In this document: positions 1 through 8,172 of the stretch, one piece after another
How the letters are laid out: every line of letters starts with the position of its first letter
Numbering within the stretch: the first letter of the stretch is position 1
DNA from: Rubripirellula obstinata
GTDB lineage: Bacteria > Planctomycetota > Planctomycetia > Pirellulales > Pirellulaceae
Direction of reading: 5' to 3'
Length of the DNA stretch: 64,000 bases
Assembly: GCF_001642955.1 (NCBI RefSeq)
Contig: NZ_LWSK01000014.1
Location: forward strand, 1 to 64,000
Program-made: the position numbers and the translations under genes
The notes under the pieces: model-generated
Databases searched by the model: none
What the model was told of the DNA's origin: nothing
The model's input: only the letters and a program-made list of their open reading frames with translations

Positions 1-165
1 ATTTTCATCAGCCCAGGCGATGCCCACGCGGTTAAACAATTTAGAAACCCTTCACGGCGTTGGGCATCGCCCCGCGCGCGGTGGAACCAGCGCGACGCGC
101 GGGGCGATGCCCACGCGGTTAAACGAACTAGTACGTGTTTTCCGGGACCAAGGCTCCACACGGCC
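1..165. repeat. Palindromic GC-rich intergenic repeat (GGGCATCGCCCCGCGCG family), partial
   Basis: The arms GGGCATCGCCCCGCGCG (62-78) and CGCGCGGGGCGATGCCCACG (96-115) form a long hairpin. It is followed by GGTTAAACGAACTAG and a GTTTTCCGGGACCAA tail, both of which recur at 37650-37790 and 42495-42639. Other copies lie near 5251, 38208 and 40493. The left end is cut by the window edge or rearranged. The 84-codon reading frame across it is made of repeat sequence and is not a gene. Confidence 0.85.
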
Positions 166-289
166 TACAAAGTGGCCTTCGGCGGTAAGTTTCGAGCGAC
201 GCCGGATAAGTAATCGCACCCTGTTTTCTAGCGACAGCAGCTACCAGAAAACGCTGCGACACATTATGATCTGAATCGAACTTGTTTGA

Positions 290-385
290 GGGTGGCGGCC
301 CTTGCGACTGTAAGTCGTGAACCTGGTCAGGCCTTAACTGGAGCAGCCATAAGCGGTGTAGCTTTGTGTGAGGGTCGCCTCCCCC
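290..385 (+). ncRNA. ffs: Signal recognition particle RNA, small bacterial type (4.5S)
   Basis: The apical region shows the conserved SRP core: TGGTCAGG (324-331) followed after a short loop by GAGCAGCC (341-348), the two asymmetric internal-loop strands that bind Ffh. The outer stem closes between GGGTGGCGGCCCT (290-302) and AGGGTCGCCTCCC (371-383), with one U-U mismatch and one G-U pair. A T-run (392-397) follows. There is no Alu domain, so it is the short bacterial form. It sits 75 nt upstream of dnaX, a position seen in many bacteria. The exact ends are estimated from the stem. Confidence 0.85.
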
Positions 386-460
386 GAGCAAGTTTTTTCA
401 TTCAGCCAGTGCCGAATTCGCGGCTAAATTCGCTCATAAAAACCTATCGCAAGCATTCAC

Positions 461-2296
461 ATGCCTTCACCATCGAATTCCGAAAGTGATTCTGGGCAGG
501 CTAGCTATGATCGCGATGCGTCCAGTGACGGTTATGTCGTTGTCGCTCGGCGATACCGCCCCAAGGGTTTTGACGAACTGGTCGGCCAAGAACATGTCGG
601 CCAAGCACTCAAAAACGCGATCGAAACTTCTCGCGTCGGTCATGCCTATCTGTTCACGGGGGCACGCGGAGTCGGCAAAACGAGTACGGCCCGCATCTTT
701 GCAAAAGCGCTGAACGATCCGGGCGGCCCGACGGCCAACCCAGATCCAAAGTCCGACGTCGCGGAAGCGATCGATTCAGGCGAAGACGTTGATGTGATTG
801 AAATCGATGGTGCCAGCAACCGCGGCATCGACGAAATCCGTTCGTTGCGAGCCAACGTGGGTGTGCGTCCGAGTCGTTCGCGATTCAAGATTTATATCAT
901 CGACGAAGTTCACATGCTGACCGGTGCCGCGTTCAACGCGCTGCTAAAAACGCTGGAAGAACCGCCGGAGCATGTCAAGTTTATTTTCTGCACCACGGAC
1001 CCGGAAAAAATTCCGATCACGGTCCTCAGCCGTTGCCAGCGATTCGATTTTGCCCCGGTCGAAGTGGCAAAAATTGTTCAGCGGCTGACTGAGATTGTCG
1101 CTTGCGAAGGTGCGCAAGCGGACGAACAAGCGTTGGAACTGATCGCACGCCGGGCCGCCGGGTCCATGCGTGACAGCCAGTCGCTGTTGGAACAAGTGCT
1201 AAGTTTTAGCGACGGAAAGCTGAGCGCGGATTCCGTTCATTCGATGCTCGGAACGGCGGACGATGCGAGGCTGCACGAATTGGCCACGGCGATGGCTGAT
1301 CGCGATTCCGCCTTGTCGATGAAGCTGATTGATTCGGCGATCGATGCCGGTGTCGATGCGGGACGCCTTGCCGAACAATTGCTTGGCTATTTCCGCGACC
1401 TGATGGCGGTCACGGTCGGCTGCGAACCGTCGCTGCTTCGCCACACTTCGGCGTCGATGCAAAGCGATCTCGCCGAACTTGGTCGTCGCTGGGGATTGCA
1501 AACCGTTTTGGCTGTGGTGGGATTGGTTGACCAAACCTTGGTCCGTATTCGCCACAGCGTTTATTCGCGAGTGTTGTTGGAAGCGACACTGATTCAGATT
1601 TGCAATCTGCCTGATCTGCAAAACATCGCCGACTTGGCTGCTGCGTCCGGCCAAGTGCGTGGAAAGAAACCCGCAGCGGAAAAAAAAAAGCAGCCACTAA
1701 GTCTTGATCCGCCAATCGCACCGGCGGCGGCCGAAACGATGGCGGCTGCTCCGATGGTGGCCAAAACGATGGTCGTTGCCGAGTCGTCTTCTGAATCAGA
1801 TCCGCCGCTTGCGAAGAACAATGGATCGGCAAAGCCCGCGGCAACCGAACCGCCTGAGGCCGTGGCTGCATCCGCAACACTTGGCGACAAGACAAATCTT
1901 TCCCAGGACCAAGCCAACGCTTTGTGGAAAGAAAGCTTGGAGCAATTCGAGGGCATGACGGCGACGTTGGCCCGCAGCGTGATTGCGGTTGAGCCATTGC
2001 GACCGGGCCATTTGCGTTTGGTTTACCCGGCGGAAGCAGGCTTGGCGATGCGTCGCAGCGAAGCGCCCGAAAACATTGGTGAGCTGACCGAAAAGCTTTC
2101 GTCGGCCGCCGGAATGCCGATGTCTGTTGAGTTTCATGCTGCTCCTCCGAAACCAAAACCCAAGGTCGCGGAAGTCGTTGCCAAAGGGCCTTCTAAGATG
2201 CAGCGGATGAAAGACATCGAAACCAATCCGCTGATTCAAGCCTGCGTCAAAATGCTGGATGCCGAGATCATGAGGATCGATCGTCCACGCGGATGA
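461..2296 (+). CDS. dnaX: DNA polymerase III subunit gamma/tau
   Basis: This is the AAA+ clamp-loader subunit that loads the beta sliding clamp. The 611-residue protein has Walker A GARGVGKT (about 67-74), Walker B IIDEVH (about 146-151), the LLKTLEEPP segment and the sensor LSRCQRF, then an Ala/Pro/Lys-rich linker (about 395-480) and a C-terminal tau-like region. The zinc module usually inserted after Walker A, with four cysteines, is present in length (about residues 85-104) but contains no cysteine, which is unusual. The start is the first Met before YVVVARRYRP; the 20-odd residues before that are poorly conserved and a later start is possible. ybaB and recR, often downstream, are not present. 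Confidence 0.97.
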   Translation: MPSPSNSESDSGQASYDRDASSDGYVVVARRYRPKGFDELVGQEHVGQALKNAIETSRVGHAYLFTGARGVGKTSTARIFAKALNDPGGPTANPDPKSDVAEAIDSGEDVDVIEIDGASNRGIDEIRSLRANVGVRPSRSRFKIYIIDEVHMLTGAAFNALLKTLEEPPEHVKFIFCTTDPEKIPITVLSRCQRFDFAPVEVAKIVQRLTEIVACEGAQADEQALELIARRAAGSMRDSQSLLEQVLSFSDGKLSADSVHSMLGTADDARLHELATAMADRDSALSMKLIDSAIDAGVDAGRLAEQLLGYFRDLMAVTVGCEPSLLRHTSASMQSDLAELGRRWGLQTVLAVVGLVDQTLVRIRHSVYSRVLLEATLIQICNLPDLQNIADLAAASGQVRGKKPAAEKKKQPLSLDPPIAPAAAETMAAAPMVAKTMVVAESSSESDPPLAKNNGSAKPAATEPPEAVAASATLGDKTNLSQDQANALWKESLEQFEGMTATLARSVIAVEPLRPGHLRLVYPAEAGLAMRRSEAPENIGELTEKLSSAAGMPMSVEFHAAPPKPKPKVAEVVAKGPSKMQRMKDIETNPLIQACVKMLDAEIMRIDRPRG

Positions 2297-2700
2297 GTCG
2301 GGTTTGAGGGATGCGGGCACGGCACTATCGAACCTTGCCGTATTTCGCTCCGCCCAAAACGGCCTACCGATCGCGATCCGATTAGGGTGCCTGCACCGGT
2401 ATTTGAGACTGCATTCTCAGGGTGAGATTTTTGGCGATCGCTGTTGAGAGCTTGAGCCTGGTTGGAAGCCGGAAAACTCTCGCCGGAGTTCTGGCTAATC
2501 ACTAGCGAAACTGCCAGAACTGCGCCGCGAAACGCGTCTTGTTGCCGGCCTACGTTAGGTTTGTCAACAAGCATGGTTTTGTTGGCATGATAGATGCGTT
2601 ACTGGAGTCTTTAGTTATTGGGGGTCTCCCAACTTTATTCCTCCTGTTCCAGGTGACCCTACGTCCGGCAGCTCTCATTCAACGTCGGTCTACTCTCCGG
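2297..2700. other. Non-coding gap after dnaX, possible small RNA or leader
   Basis: About 400 bases without a convincing gene. A degenerate half of the GTAGGCCGGAAC hairpin family lies at about 2511-2554 (CCAGAACTGCGCC, CTTGTTGCCGGCCTACG). The remainder, 2580-2700, has no recognisable coding bias and ends in a strong terminator hairpin, so a small RNA or a transcribed leader for the next gene is possible. I could not assign an RNA family. Confidence 0.4.
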
Positions 2701-2738
2701 TGCACAGTTCGCTCTTATGGCGGGCTGTGCATTTTTTT
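2701..2738 (+). terminator. Rho-independent terminator or attenuator
   Basis: A 13-bp stem pairs TGCACAGTTCGCT with GGCGGGCTGTGCA (two G-U pairs) around a short CTTAT loop, followed directly by seven T residues. It lies 405 nt after the dnaX stop and 47 nt before the GTG of the next gene. It can therefore end dnaX or upstream RNA transcription, or act as an attenuator. Confidence 0.75.
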
Positions 2739-2784
2739 GGTTTATTGGGGAACAGCTTTTTACTCCGGCTAACAATTTGACGGA

Positions 2785-3714
2785 GTGTTTTCGTTTCTTT
2801 GGCGAACCAATCTTCCGGTGGCGAAACTCGCACGCATCATCAACGCCGTTTCGCTCGACGCGGTCGCAGTGGCTATTTTGTGGCAATTTGTGTTTTGCAT
2901 CAACTTCACCCAGCGGGCTCCGACCATTGCTCAAAGCGTTTCGCTCGGCCTGACGGTTTGGCTGGTCTATTGTGCTGATCGACTGTTGGATGCCGCGCGA
3001 ATGGATGTCCAAGGCCCGGCAACTTATCGGCATCAATTCCATCTTCGGCACCGCCGCGGCTTGACGATCACCTGGATGATCTTGCTGATGGTTGATGCAA
3101 TGGTGGTCTGCTTTGGCATTGACGGTTCGATTCAGGTGCTAGGGATCGGCTTGGCGGCGGGAGTCCTGGTTTATGGAGCCGGAGTTCACTTCGCCGAAAC
3201 ACCGCTTCACCGAATCCCCAAAGAAGTGCAGGTCGGTTTTCTTTTTGCCGGCGGAGTCAGCGTGGTAACGTGGCCGGGCGTGTTCGCAGAGCCGTCAAAA
3301 CAAATTCCCATGCTAGTGACGGTCGGACTTGCTTGGGTGTTGTTCGCGTGCAACTGCATTTTTGTAGCTGCATGCGAACTGGAATCAGATCGCGCCCAAG
3401 GCTTTGATTCGCTGCCCGGTCGCTGGATCAATCAAGATGGATCATTCGCGGGCGGAATTCTAATCGCACTGACGGCCAGCTTTGCCGCCGCATCATGGGT
3501 TGCCGTTTGGTTGGGGTGTGCACCTTGGGTTGCGGGCTGCCTGCTTTCGATCAGCTTTGCGTTTTTATCGATCGTCTCGTTTGCTCGATTCACTTCCAAA
3601 CTGAATCGTCGAATTTCGATTCAGCGTTATTTGGATCGTAGGCTAACCGCTGGCTTCGTCGCAGATTCGGCATTGTTCCTGCCACCGCTTTTGTGCATGC
3701 CGTGGCTAATTTAG
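2785..3714 (+). CDS. UbiA-like prenyltransferase-fold membrane protein
   Basis: 309 residues with about eight hydrophobic segments. Two polar motifs fit the two Asp-rich loops of the UbiA superfamily: YCADRLLDAARMD (about residues 62-74), and ELESDRAQGFDSLPGRW (about 198-214), which resembles the DxxxD...G..LP second motif. UbiA enzymes transfer prenyl chains onto aromatic or lipid acceptors in the membrane. The substrate here is unknown. The GTG start at 2785 is the first in frame; a later ATG or GTG cannot be excluded. The gene overlaps the following methyltransferase by 22 nt, so the two are probably co-expressed and may act on one prenylated product. The family call is from motifs only. 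Confidence 0.6.
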   Translation: MFSFLWRTNLPVAKLARIINAVSLDAVAVAILWQFVFCINFTQRAPTIAQSVSLGLTVWLVYCADRLLDAARMDVQGPATYRHQFHLRHRRGLTITWMILLMVDAMVVCFGIDGSIQVLGIGLAAGVLVYGAGVHFAETPLHRIPKEVQVGFLFAGGVSVVTWPGVFAEPSKQIPMLVTVGLAWVLFACNCIFVAACELESDRAQGFDSLPGRWINQDGSFAGGILIALTASFAAASWVAVWLGCAPWVAGCLLSISFAFLSIVSFARFTSKLNRRISIQRYLDRRLTAGFVADSALFLPPLLCMPWLI

Positions 3715-4412
3715 ACGACGCCCAGCGTGTAACACGTGCGAGCATTGCCGGCTACGATCGGCTGTCATCGGTCTATCGATTGATCGAACGCGTTGCGTTT
3801 GGCGGCGTTCTGATGCGAGCCCGGAAATCGCTTGCGGGCGAACTTGCAGACGCTCAGCATATTCTGGTGCTAGGTGATGGCGACGGCAGATTGTTGACCG
3901 AACTCACTCGGCTGCAAATCCAAGCCAAGTTCACGTCGATTGAACAGTCACCCAAAATGTTGCAGTTACAACGAACCGGCATCCGCGACGTGGGAGCCGA
4001 AAAACGAGTCGAATTCATCCAAGGCGATGCGACGCTGCCCGACCATTTCAACCAAAAATACGACGCAGTCGTGGCTGCGTTTTTTCTTGATTGCTTTGAC
4101 AGCGACTCGCTCGATCGCTTGCTGCCGATGATCCTGGGCTCGATCGCTGACGATGGTGAATTTTACTTCGTCGATTTCTGCGAACCGTCCAAGTCAATCC
4201 CGCGACTTTACTCAAAATGGATGCTGTGGATGATGCACCAGTTTTTCGCATGGCAAACCGGACTGCGAAACCGCAAGCTTGTTGACGTTCCAAAAAAACT
4301 TCGCGACCTGGGCTGGGATATCCAGCAGCAACAGGATCATCACTTTAAGATGATGACTGCTAGAATCTACAAGCGGCGGGTATCTAAAACGGCGTCTGCA
4401 AAACTCGAATAG
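3693..4412 (+). CDS. Class I SAM-dependent methyltransferase
   Basis: 239 residues. Motif I LVLGDGDGR (about 58-66) is the SAM-binding glycine loop, followed by an acidic beta-2 end (FTSIEQS) and motif II/III-like FIQGDATLPD and YDAVVAAFFLDCF. The fold is that of methyltransferase domains 11/25. Start is GTG at 3693, inside the 3' end of the UbiA-like gene, which implies translational coupling. An ATG at 3697 is out of frame. The small-molecule acceptor cannot be read from the sequence; prenyl-quinone-like substrates are a guess from the neighbour. Confidence 0.75.
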   Translation: MHAVANLDDAQRVTRASIAGYDRLSSVYRLIERVAFGGVLMRARKSLAGELADAQHILVLGDGDGRLLTELTRLQIQAKFTSIEQSPKMLQLQRTGIRDVGAEKRVEFIQGDATLPDHFNQKYDAVVAAFFLDCFDSDSLDRLLPMILGSIADDGEFYFVDFCEPSKSIPRLYSKWMLWMMHQFFAWQTGLRNRKLVDVPKKLRDLGWDIQQQQDHHFKMMTARIYKRRVSKTASAKLE

Positions 4413-4428
4413 CGGTGCAAGGAAAACG

Positions 4429-5232
4429 ATGAGCAATTCAGCAAGCGAACTTTACTATCAACATTCGGGGCGAATCGGTTTTGCGCCGTTGCTAGTCTTG
4501 TTTTTGGGGATGCCGATCATCGCGGCATTGGCTGCCGCGTATTCGTACTTGGTCGTTTGGTGCCCTGTGATCGGGTACGTCAACATTTTGTTTTTGGGCG
4601 GGTTCATTCTAGCCAGCAGCTTTGTGTTGACGACGCTTGCCCGAATTGGAAAATCGCGAAGCCCGATCGCAATGGCGCTGCTTGGCTTGGCGTGTGGTCT
4701 GGTTGCCGTTTACTCCGCTTGGCTGTTTTTCATCAAGGCACTTTTCGAGGACCAGGTTTCATTGGTCGATTTGGTCACGAATCCAGTAGCGTTGGGGAAC
4801 GCTGTTTACTTCATCAATCAACAGGGATGGTGGCAACCCAGCGGTCTGGCGCAGTGGGCGATTTCTGCGGTTGAATCCGGTGCGATCTTGATTGGCTTGA
4901 CGATGGCCGGTTGGTCATCGACGGATCGCGAAGTGTTTTGTGAAGACTGTGGCGATTGGTGCGAACCGTTTGAAACAATGCGATTGACGCCCACCGAGGC
5001 GTTGTTGGCAACCAATTCCAATCAATTGAAACCAGAAGAATTGCTGACGCTTGAAGAATGCACCGAATCCGATTTCCCGCGATTCGATGCCGAGGTGTTG
5101 CAGTGCAATGCCTGTAAACAGTTGCAAGCGATTCGCTTTGACCGCGTTTCTCAAGTCATGGACGACGGGCAACTGAAAGAGAAACGCGAAGACATCCCCG
5201 GCGTGCTGATCCAACGCGGCGACTTCGGTTAA
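4429..5232 (+). CDS. Four-helix membrane protein with cytosolic CxxC motifs
   Basis: 267 residues, no recognised family. Four hydrophobic segments lie in the first half (about 18-45, 47-70, 80-105, 140-165). The soluble C-terminal half has CEDCGDWC (about 170-177) and CNAC (about 225-228), which could together bind one zinc. The gene starts 16 nt after the methyltransferase stop, in the same direction, after an AAGGAAAACG stretch that can serve as ribosome-binding site. A third member of the UbiA-like/methyltransferase operon is plausible. Function unknown. Confidence 0.7.
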   Translation: MSNSASELYYQHSGRIGFAPLLVLFLGMPIIAALAAAYSYLVVWCPVIGYVNILFLGGFILASSFVLTTLARIGKSRSPIAMALLGLACGLVAVYSAWLFFIKALFEDQVSLVDLVTNPVALGNAVYFINQQGWWQPSGLAQWAISAVESGAILIGLTMAGWSSTDREVFCEDCGDWCEPFETMRLTPTEALLATNSNQLKPEELLTLEECTESDFPRFDAEVLQCNACKQLQAIRFDRVSQVMDDGQLKEKREDIPGVLIQRGDFG

Positions 5233-5250
5233 AAGCAACCGATCCTAGCC

Positions 5251-5370
5251 TGTTTAACCGCGCCGGGCATCGCCCCGCGCGTTTCATTCCGCGGGGACGC
5301 GCGGGGCGATGCCCACGCGGTTAAACAATTTAGAAACCCTTCACGGCGCCGGGCATCGCCCCGCGCGTTT
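5251..5370. repeat. Palindromic GC-rich repeat (GGGCATCGCCCCGCGCG family)
   Basis: CGGGCATCGCCCCGCGCGTTTC (5266-5287) pairs with CGCGCGGGGCGATGCCCACG (5299-5318), followed by GGTTAAACAATTTAG and CTTCACGGCG and a second left arm at 5349-5370. The order of modules matches the copy at the window start. Confidence 0.85.
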
Positions 5371-5374
5371 CGTA

Positions 5375-5761
5375 GATCTTGTAGGCCGGAACAAGCTTGG
5401 CGCAGTTCCGGCAATTGCATTGAACTACGTTGGATTGCCGGAACTGCGCAAAGCTTGTTCCGGCCTACATCAGGGCTTCACCGTGCCGACCGGGCTTCTT
5501 GCAGATCTTGTAGGCCGGAACAAGCTTGGCGCAGTTCCGGCAATTGCATTGGACTACGTTGGATTGCCGGAACTGCGCAAGGCTTGTTCCGGCCTACATC
5601 AATGCTTCACTGAGCCGACCGGGCTTCTTGCAGATCTTGTAGGCCGGAACAAGCTTGGCGCAGTTCCGGCAATTGCATTGAACTACGTTGGATTGCCGGA
5701 ACTGCGCAAAGCTTGTTCCGGCCTACATCAGGGCTTCACCGTGCCGAACGGGCTTCTTGCA
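5375..5761. repeat. Three tandem 129-bp units: hairpin plus copied 3' end of the adjacent gene
   Basis: Units begin at 5375, 5504 and 5633 with GATCTTGTAGGCCGGAACA. Each contains an approximately 36-bp inverted repeat (GTAGGCCGGAACAAGC...GCTTGTTCCGGCCTAC) and about 34 bp ending CGGGCTTCTTGCAG. That last part in unit 3 is the true 3' end of the minus-strand gene ending at 5736 (last codons LQEARSAR and the TGA). The upstream copies in units 1 and 2 are therefore duplicated gene tails. Because 129 is divisible by three, a 154-codon plus-strand frame runs through, but it is repeat sequence. Confidence 0.9.
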
Positions 5762-6767
5762 GCATGCTGCTAAGTTCGGTCATCACCAACGATGATGGTA
5801 ACGCGTAACTGACGACGCGGCCGGCGCGAGCGATATTGATTCCAATGACGCGGCCGGATAAATCGAGGACTGGCCCACCGCACTGGTCAGGGTCCAAGAC
5901 GGTGTCGTGCTGGATCACTTTGTCAAATCCGCTAAGGCGAACGCTTCGTGGGCCGTTAACTTTGGTATCGTTCTCGGTCTCACGCAGTTGACTGAAGTCT
6001 CGAATGCTGGCCTGCATTTCCATCACTTTTAGGTTGACCAGGTTGCCCGACAGCGGCGTGGGACGCAGAACCTTCAACCGCACTCGTTCGCCAGGAAACA
6101 TGCCGCCCAGCATTTCAACGACACTGTCACGGCCTCGTTTTTGCAAACCATTGATCGCCACAATCAAATCGCCAGGTTCGATACCGGCATCCGCTGCACC
6201 GCTGTTCTCAACGACCTGTCGCACAACCGCACGCCCACTGCCGTCGTCGTACAACCGAACGCCCAACCTTCCTTGATGATCGATCCGCCTAGCGGCGACG
6301 CCCAGCACACCAAAACCGATGGGACGCCCCGTGCGGCCGGCGCTGACCAGGAAGCTGCCCGCCGGTGGACTGGAATCGGTCAATTCGATCGGCGTTAGCG
6401 GAATATCGGCATCGATTTTTAGCAGAGCGAGATCGTGCGAACGGCGAACCGCGGACACGAGCGCCGAATACATTCGACCATCGGACAGCCGGACCTTGAT
6501 CGGGTCTCCGCTAAGCTCGCTTCGTTTGGTTAGCAGATAACCGTCTGACGACACGGCTGTTGCCAGCGATACCGGACGACCACCGGTCACGACTTGCGCC
6601 ACTGACTTCTTTACCGATTGACTGATCGGAGCGATCAAACGCGTCATCGCCGCACTGTCGCGACGTTCATCTGCCGAAGCTGGCAGCGACGGCGACAACA
6701 CGAAAATGCCGACGAGAAACAACGCAGTCATCCATCGCTTTTGCATCGATACTTCCAACTCATTCAT
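5736..6767 (-). CDS. Degenerate S1C (DegP/HtrA-like) protease with PDZ, predicted catalytically inactive
   Basis: Exported trypsin-fold protein. A signal peptide follows MQKRWMTALFLVG. In the protease domain the His-bearing strand reads GYLLTKRSEL (His position is Ser), the Asp strand SHDLALLKID is retained, and the nucleophile loop reads DPDQCGGPVLD (Ser replaced by Cys). A PDZ domain with GIEPGDLIVAINGL lies, unusually, between the Asp strand and the nucleophile loop, so the domain is split. Two starts are possible, ATG at 6767 or 6746; I give 6767, which lies just 5 nt upstream of the end of the preceding gene (overlapping), so the pair is probably translationally coupled. The stop codon lies at the edge of the 129-bp repeat array. 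Likely a regulatory or binding partner of the intact upstream protease. Confidence 0.75.
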   Translation of the reverse strand: MNELEVSMQKRWMTALFLVGIFVLSPSLPASADERRDSAAMTRLIAPISQSVKKSVAQVVTGGRPVSLATAVSSDGYLLTKRSELSGDPIKVRLSDGRMYSALVSAVRRSHDLALLKIDADIPLTPIELTDSSPPAGSFLVSAGRTGRPIGFGVLGVAARRIDHQGRLGVRLYDDGSGRAVVRQVVENSGAADAGIEPGDLIVAINGLQKRGRDSVVEMLGGMFPGERVRLKVLRPTPLSGNLVNLKVMEMQASIRDFSQLRETENDTKVNGPRSVRLSGFDKVIQHDTVLDPDQCGGPVLDLSGRVIGINIARAGRVVSYALPSSLVMTELSSMLQEARSAR

Positions 6768-7998
6768 CGCGGCCAACCTCAATGATTCTCTTAAAGCTAC
6801 TTCCATCCCGGCTGATCCAAACAGCAACACGTTCGCCCGGCATGGTATCGGCCACGGCTTTTTTTAAGTCTTCAAAGCTATGGATCACGACATCACCGAA
6901 TTGGTCGATCGAGTCTCCGTCTTGGATTCCAGCATCGTCTGCTGGCGAGTCCGGGTAAACCGTGACCGAAGACGAATCAGGGCCGCGGACTCCGATGACA
7001 GGACGAAACCCGGGCAGGAACCCCCAAGCTTCGCCCGCCTGCATCCTGTCCCAAGATGTTCCGTAGAAATCGATGGGCACATGTAAGTTTTCGGTGACGT
7101 CATTTCCAATCCGGCTGTGAACCGCAATCAAACGACCTGCGATGTCAAACAATGGTCCGCCGCTGTCGCCACCAATCAGTGCGCAATCGGTTTCGATGGC
7201 ACCCAAACGAGTTCGCAGAATTCGTCCCACTCGGGGCACCGGTCCGCGGGAAGCGTCGTAACCGCCTGGGTGTCCGGTCGCCAAACACCACATGCCCGGC
7301 ATCAGCGATTCACTTTTTCCGAGCGATGCATGAGGCCAAGGTGTATTCCCGTTTTGGCCAGCATCGATTTTCATCAGGCCAGCGTCCACTCGTCGATTCA
7401 TGCCCAAAGTTTTCGCCAAGATGACTCGACCGTTAGACATCGTCACCTTTGCCGTTTTCCCCGGCCGCATCGCAACATGGGCTGCGGTTAAGATGTATCC
7501 ACTTTCGGTGATGATCACACCGCAACCTTGCGCCGGACCGATCTGGACGCTGACGGTGCAGGAGGCCGCTTTGTCGGCGATCAACCGATTCTGTTTTTCC
7601 AGCAACCGCAACTGTTCGATCGTGTTGGGCTCGCCTCCGCGGTCGAGCAGAACCTGCAGTTCGCTGGGCACTGCGATTTCAGTCCCCTCGGATTGCGAAC
7701 GACCGGTGTCCGACGACGCGGCCTCCATTCCAACGGATGATGACATCGGGACTGATTCAGCGACCTGCGTTGGTGACCCCGGAACCGGTGAACCCAAAGC
7801 CGGTGAACCCAGAACTGGCCCACTCGATCGCACATCCGGCATGGATTGCCCGAGTGGTTGTTGGGTCAGCACATCGGTTCGTTCGAGGTGCAGTTCTTGC
7901 CCCCAAGTCACGAGCTGATCGCCCAAGAACATCGCGATCATCATCGACCCGATGATCGCAAGGCGATTGACCAAATCAATGAGTCGCGATTGGTGCAA
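6760..7998 (-). CDS. S1C serine protease with C-terminal PDZ domain (DegP/HtrA-like)
   Basis: 412 residues. An N-terminal hydrophobic segment (about 12-32, AIIGSMMIAMFLGDQL) acts as signal or anchor, followed by a Pro/Ser-rich linker with repeated GSPxLGSP-type units. The protease domain has a complete triad: GYILTAAHV (His), RVDAGLMKI (Asp) and GGDSGGPL (Ser). A PDZ domain with SPADDAGIQDGDSIDQFG is at the C-terminus. It would act in the periplasm-like compartment on misfolded or specific envelope proteins. Its 3' end overlaps the start of the degenerate paralogue. Start ATG at 7998. Confidence 0.88.
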   Translation of the reverse strand: MHQSRLIDLVNRLAIIGSMMIAMFLGDQLVTWGQELHLERTDVLTQQPLGQSMPDVRSSGPVLGSPALGSPVPGSPTQVAESVPMSSSVGMEAASSDTGRSQSEGTEIAVPSELQVLLDRGGEPNTIEQLRLLEKQNRLIADKAASCTVSVQIGPAQGCGVIITESGYILTAAHVAMRPGKTAKVTMSNGRVILAKTLGMNRRVDAGLMKIDAGQNGNTPWPHASLGKSESLMPGMWCLATGHPGGYDASRGPVPRVGRILRTRLGAIETDCALIGGDSGGPLFDIAGRLIAVHSRIGNDVTENLHVPIDFYGTSWDRMQAGEAWGFLPGFRPVIGVRGPDSSSVTVYPDSPADDAGIQDGDSIDQFGDVVIHSFEDLKKAVADTMPGERVAVWISRDGSSFKRIIEVGRDE

Positions 7999-8172
7999 GG
8001 GGCTGGCTCTTGGGATGAGAGAAATGAATCGACGACAACGATAACGGCGGCTTGGAAAAGTGCAAACGCTGGTCGCCTGCGATGTCTCATTGTAACCTCC
8101 GCAGGGCCTGCTTTATTGTAGCCGGTTGTGACAGAAACCCTGAAATTACATTCTAACGAAGAGAACAGCCAA

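Noticed and set aside
1410-2156. 248-codon minus-strand frame
   Set aside because: Antisense shadow of dnaX.
2539-2772. 77-codon plus-strand frame
   Set aside because: Crosses the terminator hairpin and part of a repeat; composition is not protein-like.
5375-5761. CRISPR-like regular repeats
   Set aside because: Units are 129 bp with no unique spacers, contain long inverted repeats, and no cas genes are present.
5309-5773. 154-codon plus-strand frame through three repeats
   Set aside because: It exists because the 129-bp repeat period is a multiple of three; the sequence is hairpin DNA plus reversed gene tail, with no ribosome-binding site or coding character.
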